A stretch of 38,794 bases of DNA, taken from positions 1-38,794 of the forward strand of contig JAHDHZ010000012.1 in the NCBI GenBank assembly GCA_020631045.1, written 5' to 3'. The translations under genes were made by a program, and so were the position numbers. A model generated the notes under the pieces. It was not told where the DNA came from and ran no database searches. It saw nothing but the letters and a program-made list of their open reading frames with translations. Shown one piece after another: positions 9,049 through 14,976 of this stretch; the first letter of the stretch is position 1; the number at the start of each line of letters is the position of its first letter. Source of the stretch: Flavobacteriales bacterium. GTDB lineage: Bacteria > Bacteroidota > Bacteroidia > Flavobacteriales_G > JALEGO01.

Positions 9049-9695
9049 GAATACACAAAGAAGCAAAAACCACACTATTGATCTGCTTAACTAGCTTAAG
9101 CATGATTTGCATATTAAGCTATTTCAAAGCTCCAGGCATCTTTGCTTACTTAACTCTTGCAAGCGCTCTATTTTATTTATTTATTGTAAGTTTTTTTAGA
9201 GTCCCAGAAAGAAAAACATTTGTAAATCAAAACCATATTATTGCCCCTTGTGATGGCAAAGTAGTGGTCATTGAAAAAGTATTTGAAAGCGAGTACTTAA
9301 AAAAAGAATGCCTTCAAATTTCGATTTTTATGTCTCCATTAAACGTGCATGTAAACTGGCATCCAATTACTGGGGAAATTACTTACAGTAAATATCATCC
9401 TGGCAAACATCTGGTAGCTTGGCATCCAAAAAGCTCGACTGACAATGAGCGTACATCGATTGCGATCAAGCATCAAAATGGGAGTGAAATCTTGGTGCGC
9501 CAAATTGCAGGTGCTGTAGCCAGAAGAATTGTACACTACACAAAAGTTGGACAAAAAGTAAAACAAGGACAAGAACTCGGATTTATCAAATTCGGCTCTA
9601 GAATGGATGTATTTGTTCCTACTGACTCAAAAATCGCCCTTGAACTTGAGCAAAAATCAATTGGCAAACAAACCTTGATAGGCTCTTTTTCTTGA
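9045..9695 (+). CDS. psd: Phosphatidylserine decarboxylase, short (PSD-A) form
   Basis: A 216-residue proenzyme that decarboxylates phosphatidylserine to phosphatidylethanolamine. Two N-terminal membrane segments (about 8-45) are followed by FRVPERK, APCDGKVVVIE, ISIFMSPLNVHVNWHPI, YHPGKHLVAWHPKSS-type motifs, VRQIAGAVARRIV and the self-cleavage region GFIKFGSRMDVF, where cleavage before the Ser of FGS would create the pyruvoyl group. The length is normal for the short class found in Bacteroidota. The start codon is TTG at 9045-9047, overlapping the cdsA stop; no ATG is available before the conserved region. It completes a cdsA-psd pair; phosphatidylserine synthase is not in this window. Confidence 0.93.
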   Translation: MRIHKEAKTTLLICLTSLSMICILSYFKAPGIFAYLTLASALFYLFIVSFFRVPERKTFVNQNHIIAPCDGKVVVIEKVFESEYLKKECLQISIFMSPLNVHVNWHPITGEITYSKYHPGKHLVAWHPKSSTDNERTSIAIKHQNGSEILVRQIAGAVARRIVHYTKVGQKVKQGQELGFIKFGSRMDVFVPTDSKIALELEQKSIGKQTLIGSFS

Positions 9696-9722
9696 CTTGC
9701 TTTAATTTTTTCAAGAGATTTG
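9692..9722 (+). promoter_or_regulatory. Possible promoter of the small lipoprotein (TTG-N20-GAGATTTG)
   Basis: TTG (9692-9694) is followed 20 bases later by GAGATTTG (9715-9722), which differs from TAnnTTTG at the first base only. The ATG of the lipoprotein is 8 bases further on. It overlaps the psd stop codon, so the lipoprotein may be transcribed both from here and by read-through. Confidence 0.35.
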
Positions 9723-9730
9723 AGCACATA

Positions 9731-10180
9731 ATGAGCTCAAAAACTATATTTACCCTATTCGCATCGTCTCTTTTTTTTATTGTTTTAAATTCTAGCGTTG
9801 GCTGTAAAAAGAAAAAAGACAAACAAGATTTTGAAGACGATCACAACATTATGCCTTTTTGCCCTACATGCGATTACAAAGAAGAAAAACTTTGTTACAG
9901 CAGCACATTTAACATTGAAGAAATCATTACTCAAAACAATTGGGTTTCTCAAAAAATCAAAGCAAACCAGGCCAATATTTCAGAGCTAAGAATCTATTTA
10001 AATTATATATCTGCCAGCTACAATTACGTATTTGTTTACCATAATTCTAATTCAAGCATTTTTGACTGCAACGGCACGCAGAAATGCGAACTGAATGATT
10101 CTCAAGAAAGCTCTGAATGCCTTGAACAAAATGGTATCGTCTTAAACCAAGACCAATTCATTGCAACAAAAACATTTTAA
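9731..10180 (+). CDS. Small lipoprotein of unknown function with a CxxC motif
   Basis: A 149-residue protein that I do not recognise. I chose ATG 9731 over the in-frame TTG at 9692 because it places a clean lipoprotein signal at the N-terminus: a charged start, a hydrophobic stretch and a lipobox SVGC with Cys25 as the lipidated residue. The mature part begins with a lysine-rich stretch (KKKKDK) and then contains CPTC (a CxxC motif) and four more cysteines in the second half, so disulphide bonds or a metal site are possible. It follows psd by 35 bases and ends 5 bases before the convergent gene at 10186. The context suggests an envelope role, nothing more. Confidence 0.7.
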   Translation: MSSKTIFTLFASSLFFIVLNSSVGCKKKKDKQDFEDDHNIMPFCPTCDYKEEKLCYSSTFNIEEIITQNNWVSQKIKANQANISELRIYLNYISASYNYVFVYHNSNSSIFDCNGTQKCELNDSQESSECLEQNGIVLNQDQFIATKTF

Positions 10181-10185
10181 TCTCA

Positions 10186-10752
10186 CTAAACCAACCTCTT
10201 GTTAAAAACTTTACGAACCTGCTCAAACAATCCATTAGGGTGCATGGTTCTCCAATTTGGCTGGTCAACATCTTTTCCGCACAGTAAATACTGATCGATC
10301 TGCGCATCAGCAAACTCTTCTATGACGTGTTCTCTAAAATTGAGCAAACAAATCCATCCATCCGGAACATCATCAAACCACTCCTCATAGTAACAATCAT
10401 CTGAGGCGTGAAAGTTTAAAACATTTTCTCCGATTAAAATAAACTTATCAATACCATTATCAATCATCAAATCAATGAAATCTCTTTTTAGCTTCATAAT
10501 GTCATTATCTATGCAATCATTCCACTCACCTATAAATTCTATGATTGTGAAACCCTTGTCATAATCAACATAGAGCACTTTTAGAAACAAAGCTTGACAA
10601 TTCACATCATCCCACTGAGGATGAATGTAATAGTTGTATATCTTATCAGAATACTGAAACTCACTATAGACTGTACCATAAAACGGTGAATAAGGGTCTT
10701 CAGAAGCAATGTAAAGCCCCCTCCAATTGTAATATGGCTCAATGGTGTGCAT
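10186..10752 (-). CDS. Conserved Bacteroidota protein of unknown function, 188 residues
   Basis: A soluble, acidic protein without signal peptide or membrane segment. It is rich in aromatic and acidic residues, with stretches such as NWRGLYIASEDPYSPFYG, IYNYYIHPQWDD, FILIGENVLNFHASDDCYYE and WICLLNFREHV, which I recognise as the style of a conserved hypothetical family of Bacteroidota; no function is known to me. The clustered His, Asp, Cys and Glu residues (FHASDDCYYEEW) might bind a metal, but this is speculation. It diverges from dxr; the two promoters lie back to back in the 56-base gap between the two chosen starts. Only 5 bases separate its stop from the convergent lipoprotein gene. Confidence 0.8.
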   Translation of the reverse strand: MHTIEPYYNWRGLYIASEDPYSPFYGTVYSEFQYSDKIYNYYIHPQWDDVNCQALFLKVLYVDYDKGFTIIEFIGEWNDCIDNDIMKLKRDFIDLMIDNGIDKFILIGENVLNFHASDDCYYEEWFDDVPDGWICLLNFREHVIEEFADAQIDQYLLCGKDVDQPNWRTMHPNGLFEQVRKVFNKRLV

Positions 10753-10758
10753 CTAAAC

Positions 10759-10766
10759 CAAATATA
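10759..10766 (-). promoter_or_regulatory. -7 box TATATTTG of the 188-residue conserved gene
   Basis: On the minus strand TATATTTG is a perfect TAnnTTTG match whose last base is 6 bases from the ATG at 10752. Transcription would start at or next to the start codon. No TTG is found at a suitable distance upstream. Confidence 0.45.
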
Positions 10767-10783
10767 TTGTTTCAAAATGATTG

Positions 10784-10791
10784 TACCTTTG
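10784..10791 (+). promoter_or_regulatory. -7 box TACCTTTG of dxr
   Basis: A perfect TAnnTTTG match 17 bases before the proposed TTG start of dxr at 10809. The nearest TTG upstream (10767-10769) is only 14 bases away, shorter than the usual spacing. Its position rules against the longer reading frame that would begin at 10686. Confidence 0.5.
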
Positions 10792-10808
10792 AGCTAGAAC
10801 ATTATTTT

Positions 10809-11972
10809 TTGGAAAAAGAAAAAAAACACATCACCATTTTAGGATCAACTGGTTCTATTGGCACGCAGACTCTTGAGGTTATTGAACAAAACATTGAGCA
10901 ATTTGAAATCGATGTACTCACTGCACGAGCAAACGCCGAGCTGTTAATTCAACAAGCTCTAAAATTCAAACCCAACTCAGTGGTTATTACAGATGAGTCA
11001 AAATACAACATGGTTCAAAATGCTTTGTTTGACCATGACATTAAAGTCTATACAACAGATCAGGCATTGTGCGAGGTTGTTGAAATGCAAAGCACTGATA
11101 TTGTAGTTACCTCAATGGTTGGATATGCTGGTCTAAAGCCCACACTTTCAGCAATTAAAGCAGGCAAAAACATTGCACTTGCAAATAAAGAAACCTTGGT
11201 GGTTGCAGGAGAAATCATCACAAAGCTAGCACGTGAAAAGGGTGTAAACATCTACCCTATTGATTCTGAACATTCTGCTATTTTTCAATGTATTGTGGGA
11301 GAATTTCACAACAAAATTGAAAAAATCATACTCACCGCTTCAGGCGGGCCTTTTAGAGGAAAAACTAGAGCTGAGCTTGAAAAAGTTACCAAAGCTCAAG
11401 CACTCAAACATCCTAATTGGGATATGGGCGCTAAAATCACCATAGACTCTGCCTCATTGATGAATAAAGGATTAGAGGTCATTGAAGCAAAGTGGCTATT
11501 CGGGCTTAAAACCGACCAAATTGAAGTAGTCGTGCATCCACAATCCATCATACATTCTGCCGTACAATTTCAAGACGGAAGCATCAAAGCACAAATGGGT
11601 CTTCCTGACATGAAAATACCTATTCAATATGCTTTAACCTATCCGAACAGAATTTACAACTCATTTAAGCGCTTTAACTTTTTAGATTACTCTAATTTAA
11701 GCTTTGAGGCTCCAGATTTAGAAACCTTTAAAAACTTAAAACTAGCCTTTCAAGCTCTTGAAAAAGGCGGCAACATGCCCTGTGTATTGAATGCTGCCAA
11801 TGAAATTGCTGTTGAATTGTTTTTAGAAGAAAAAATTTCGTTTTTACAGATGAGTGAGTTAATTGAAAAATGCATGCAACAAATCACCTTTATCAAGACT
11901 CCTAGCCTTGAAGACTTAATTGCCTCAGATCAACAAACAAGGTTGTTCGCACGCAATAAAAAAAGGGCTTAA
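10809..11972 (+). CDS. dxr: 1-deoxy-D-xylulose 5-phosphate reductoisomerase
   Basis: A 387-residue enzyme that converts DXP to 2-C-methyl-D-erythritol 4-phosphate with NADPH, the committed step of the MEP isoprenoid pathway. Visible motifs are the NADPH-binding GSTGSIGTQTL just after the start, IDSEHSAIFQC (metal-binding Asp/Glu), TASGGPFRG, the substrate loop HPNWDMGAKITIDSASLMNKG, VHPQSIIHSAVQF and LNAANEIAVELFL. The open frame extends up to 10686, but that part lies within the divergent gene and upstream of the -7 box; starting at TTG 10809 gives MEKEKKHITILG and the usual family length. It is followed by a terminator. Here dxr stands alone, although in many Bacteroidota it lies next to rseP, which here is about 1.7 kb away with two minus-strand genes between. 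Confidence 0.93.
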   Translation: MEKEKKHITILGSTGSIGTQTLEVIEQNIEQFEIDVLTARANAELLIQQALKFKPNSVVITDESKYNMVQNALFDHDIKVYTTDQALCEVVEMQSTDIVVTSMVGYAGLKPTLSAIKAGKNIALANKETLVVAGEIITKLAREKGVNIYPIDSEHSAIFQCIVGEFHNKIEKIILTASGGPFRGKTRAELEKVTKAQALKHPNWDMGAKITIDSASLMNKGLEVIEAKWLFGLKTDQIEVVVHPQSIIHSAVQFQDGSIKAQMGLPDMKIPIQYALTYPNRIYNSFKRFNFLDYSNLSFEAPDLETFKNLKLAFQALEKGGNMPCVLNAANEIAVELFLEEKISFLQMSELIEKCMQQITFIKTPSLEDLIASDQQTRLFARNKKRA

Positions 11973-11999
11973 GCTCGTGTAAACTTAAACCCTTTTCTT
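11957..11999. terminator. Bidirectional terminator between dxr and the 157-residue lipoprotein
   Basis: Arms aaaagggcttaag (11961-11973) and cttaaaccctttt (11984-11996) form a 13-bp stem with a single c/a mismatch and a 10-base loop. It overlaps the dxr stop codon. A runs on the left and T runs on the right let it work on both strands between the convergent genes. Confidence 0.8.
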
Positions 12000-12026
12000 C
12001 TGATGAATGATTTGTTTCTACCTACA

Positions 12027-12500
12027 CTATTCTAAAGCTCTTAAAATCATTCTAGTAATGTCTGAATCTATTAAATCATGTGCATTGGCTCTAATTTGAT
12101 CAGCCAGAGCACTATAATCTCTTTGATCTAGAGGATTTGATAAATGTGAAAGCAGCGCTGAGAGTTGAAAACTTGACGAGAGTAAGCTTTGCTGATTGAC
12201 TACTGCAATAAAATTAGCCGGATCAGCTGCTATACGTTCAAACAATGATCGATTTAAATCTAATAAACCAGCATTTTGGTCTCGAATATCAGTCAGTAAA
12301 TCAATTGCAGATCTTTGCGAGAATTGATTTAAAAATTCAGCCATTTCTTGCTGAGCCAACTGTTGAGCTTGAGCCAAAGCAGGATTTTGAGAAACCTGAT
12401 TTACTGTTGTTGCTCCTAACAACTCATCTTTCTCACAAGAAGTAGTTGAGAGCATTAAACCTGTTGAGAGCAATCCTAAGAAAAAATTTCTTGAGTTCAT
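12027..12500 (-). CDS. Lipoprotein of unknown function, Gln/Ala-rich helical
   Basis: A 157-residue protein with a lipoprotein signal: a basic start (MNSRN), a hydrophobic stretch, and Cys22 in STTSC. The residues after the cysteine are acidic (CEKDE), which in Bacteroidota can act as a surface-export signal for lipoproteins; whether it does so here is inference. The rest is predicted by eye to be almost entirely helical, with a Gln/Ala-rich section (ALAQAQQLAQQEMAEFL) and no cysteines, so a small coiled or helical-bundle protein is likely. It does not match a family that I know. It is monocistronic: dxr converges on it with a terminator between, and the upstream gene on the same strand ends 85 bases away. 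Confidence 0.7.
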   Translation of the reverse strand: MNSRNFFLGLLSTGLMLSTTSCEKDELLGATTVNQVSQNPALAQAQQLAQQEMAEFLNQFSQRSAIDLLTDIRDQNAGLLDLNRSLFERIAADPANFIAVVNQQSLLSSSFQLSALLSHLSNPLDQRDYSALADQIRANAHDLIDSDITRMILRALE

Positions 12501-12585
12501 GTACGTTTTTTATTTGGTTAATGAGGTCTTGTACCGTAAACCAAAACAAAAAGTTTCAAGAAGCACAAAAAACTTATCTCTAAAA

Positions 12586-13560
12586 CTAAAAATGATACAC
12601 GCCTTCCATCCTAGGAATAATCACTTTGGTTTGCTCTTGCAATAAATGCTCTTTGATGTAAGCACATTTTTCTTTGGTATCTGAACCTGGAATAAAGACA
12701 TTGTCTTGCTTGGTTACAAAACAATTCCAATGCCCCAAAAAAGCAACTTTCGCTCTAGTCATATTGATCAGCTCACTGATGTTTTTTGAAGAACGGGGCT
12801 TTTGACCAAAACCTGTGAGCAAGATATCAGCACCTTTCTGTTCAACGATCTGAGGAATCTGCACTTTAGATTTTTGATTGGTATAATCTCTAAAAAACAG
12901 AGAAGTTGAATCATCAAAAATAATATAGAATGAATAGGCTTGTCCGCACAAAAAATCATTTACTTTTCTAGATGGCTCATCAAAAGGTTGTTTGAGCTCA
13001 CCACTGTAGAACTGATGATTTACCAAATGGGGTGGATGCTCTTCTAAGAAAGCCATCATTTTAAATCCATCAAAATTATACCAAACATTTTCTTTCACTT
13101 CTGACACCTCAAAAGCGTAAGGATTGAACAGATACTTTAACGTTTTTGATCCAAAAACCTGGGCGTTTGCGCTTTGCTGCTGCACATACGGTAAATCTAA
13201 ACAGTGATCAAAATGCGCATGAGAAACAAAAAGATGGCTCAGTGTTTCAAAATCATTTTTATATCTTTTTTGTTTAACTGAGTCGTATTCAACATCTGCA
13301 TTGAACAACAAAGGCAGAGCATTTTGGTGCGAAAAAAAAGGATCAAACCCAATTTTTACTCCCTGCTTTTCTACAACATAGAAATCAGTACCATAAAATT
13401 TAATGCCAACCCCTAAATCAAATACTTCACTGCTCTGCTGCACATATTCTAACTCTTCTGTAAGTGGGGCCAAAAAAAAGTTGTATCGCACCAACAGAAA
13501 CACAAAAAAAGAAACCAGCAAAAGCACAAACACCAATAGTGCGATCAAGACTCTACGCAT
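12586..13560 (-). CDS. Membrane-anchored metallo-beta-lactamase-fold hydrolase
   Basis: A 324-residue protein with one N-terminal membrane anchor (about 4-28) and then a metallo-beta-lactamase fold. The metal motif HxHxDH is present as SHAHFDH near residues 113-119, preceded by IGFDPFF (the DP turn common to the UlaG-like branch) and followed later by TGFG and LGHWNCF, which may supply the last ligand. There is no second domain. The anchor would place the catalytic part in the periplasm if the orientation is N-in. The family covers many hydrolases acting on esters, lactones, phosphodiesters and N-acyl phospholipids, so the substrate cannot be told. It diverges from rseP with 73 bases between starts. 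Confidence 0.8.
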   Translation of the reverse strand: MRRVLIALLVFVLLLVSFFVFLLVRYNFFLAPLTEELEYVQQSSEVFDLGVGIKFYGTDFYVVEKQGVKIGFDPFFSHQNALPLLFNADVEYDSVKQKRYKNDFETLSHLFVSHAHFDHCLDLPYVQQQSANAQVFGSKTLKYLFNPYAFEVSEVKENVWYNFDGFKMMAFLEEHPPHLVNHQFYSGELKQPFDEPSRKVNDFLCGQAYSFYIIFDDSTSLFFRDYTNQKSKVQIPQIVEQKGADILLTGFGQKPRSSKNISELINMTRAKVAFLGHWNCFVTKQDNVFIPGSDTKEKCAYIKEHLLQEQTKVIIPRMEGVYHF

Positions 13561-13619
13561 AAGCTGTTAAAAGGTCTTAAATATACAAAACAATAGCGGG
13601 TCAATTGCATTTTTTTTAC

Positions 13620-13627
13620 GAGATTTG
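13620..13627 (+). promoter_or_regulatory. Weak -7 box GAGATTTG before rseP
   Basis: The same octamer as before the lipoprotein at 9731, one base away from TAnnTTTG, and 6 bases before the rseP ATG. No -33 element at normal spacing is visible. Confidence 0.3.
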
Positions 13628-13633
13628 GCCCCT

Positions 13634-14971
13634 ATGGAATATTTAATTATCGCACTTCAACTCATCTTAAGCCTCTCTATTTTAGTAGTTGTTCACGAAT
13701 TTGGACACTTCTTACCTGCCAAACTCTTTAAAACTAAAGTTGAGAAGTTCTATTTGTTTTTTGACCCTTGGTTTTCACTTGCTAAAAAGAAAATTGGCGA
13801 AACTGAATGGGGCATCGGATGGCTGCCTTTGGGTGGATATGTTAAGATTGCCGGCATGATTGATGAGTCTATGGACAAAGACCAAATGGACAAACCAGCA
13901 GAACCTTGGGAATTCAGAGCAAAACCAGCATGGCAGCGCTTAATCATTATGGTTGGAGGAGTAACTATGAATGTTATTTTAGCTTGGTTGATTTACACAT
14001 TTATGCTTATGCATTATGGTGAAGAATACCTGCCTGTTGAACATGCAAAATATGGAGTGGTCTGTGATTCAGTACTACTTAATTATGGCTTTCAAAACGG
14101 AGATGTCATCACGCACCTTGAAGGTCGGGTTCCAGAAAAATTCAGCAACATCAACAAACAAGTCTTACTTGAAGATGCTCGAGCATTTACTGTTCAGCGA
14201 GAAGGTCAGTCAATTGACATTCAATTGCCTGAAGATATCGTAGGTATTTTATTAGGCGCTGGGGCTAAAAATTTATTCTCACCTGCTGTTCCATTCATAA
14301 TTGATACGATTCTACCAGGCTCAACAGCAAGCAAATCTTCGCTTCAAAAGAATGATCAAATCATTGCCATCAACGAAAAACCAACCCCCTTTTTTCAAAC
14401 TTTTGTACATGAAGTGCAAGCCTTCAAAAATCAGACAGCCTTTTTAACGATCTTAAGAAATAGCGATACCTTAAAAATTGAAAGCAATGTATCAGAAGAA
14501 GGAAAACTTGGCATTGGCAACAAGGCCCCAAGTGATTACTTTGATTTTGCTAAAATTGATTATGGATTCTTTGCAGCATTAAGCAGGTCAGTAGACAAAA
14601 CATACGGCATGTTATCAGCGCAAGTCAAACAACTAAAACTTTTTAAAAACAAAGAAGCAAGAAAACAAATTGGAGGATTCGGAGCCTTTGCAAACCTATT
14701 TAGCCCTGTTTGGAACTGGCAAATTTTTTGGGAGATGACCGCTCTGTTATCACTTGTATTGGCATTCATGAACATCTTACCCATTCCGGCATTAGATGGC
14801 GGACACGTGGTCTTTTTAATTTACGAAATGATTACAGGCAGAGCTCCACATCAAAAAGTACTTGAATATGCTCAAGTAGCTGGCATGTTGCTGTTGTTTG
14901 GATTAATGATTTATGCCAATGGCAATGATGTTGTACGTTCAGAATGGTTTCAAAATCTAATGGGTAAATAA
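13634..14971 (+). CDS. rseP: RIP metalloprotease RseP (site-2 protease)
   Basis: A 445-residue inner-membrane zinc protease that cuts transmembrane segments of regulatory proteins such as anti-sigma factors and cleans up signal peptides. The active site motif HEFGH is at 21-25 in the first membrane helix; the second motif NILPIPALDGGH near the C-terminus supplies the Asp ligand at about 388. At least one PDZ domain, probably two, lies between (about 125-300; INEKPTPFFQ belongs to the second). I prefer ATG 13634 to the TTG at 13625 because it gives the usual MEYLIIALQL start directly before the first helix. No sigma factor or anti-sigma gene is nearby, so its substrate is unknown. Its stop is 5 bases from the convergent gene. 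Confidence 0.93.
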   Translation: MEYLIIALQLILSLSILVVVHEFGHFLPAKLFKTKVEKFYLFFDPWFSLAKKKIGETEWGIGWLPLGGYVKIAGMIDESMDKDQMDKPAEPWEFRAKPAWQRLIIMVGGVTMNVILAWLIYTFMLMHYGEEYLPVEHAKYGVVCDSVLLNYGFQNGDVITHLEGRVPEKFSNINKQVLLEDARAFTVQREGQSIDIQLPEDIVGILLGAGAKNLFSPAVPFIIDTILPGSTASKSSLQKNDQIIAINEKPTPFFQTFVHEVQAFKNQTAFLTILRNSDTLKIESNVSEEGKLGIGNKAPSDYFDFAKIDYGFFAALSRSVDKTYGMLSAQVKQLKLFKNKEARKQIGGFGAFANLFSPVWNWQIFWEMTALLSLVLAFMNILPIPALDGGHVVFLIYEMITGRAPHQKVLEYAQVAGMLLLFGLMIYANGNDVVRSEWFQNLMGK

Positions 14972-14976
14972 CACAT

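Noticed and set aside
9692-9730. Longer start (TTG 9692) for the lipoprotein after psd
   Set aside because: It would put 13 residues before the lipoprotein signal; ATG 9731 gives a clean signal and lies after a possible promoter.
10686-10808. Longer start (10686) for dxr
   Set aside because: The extra 41 residues have no counterpart in the family, lie within the divergent gene and precede the TACCTTTG box.
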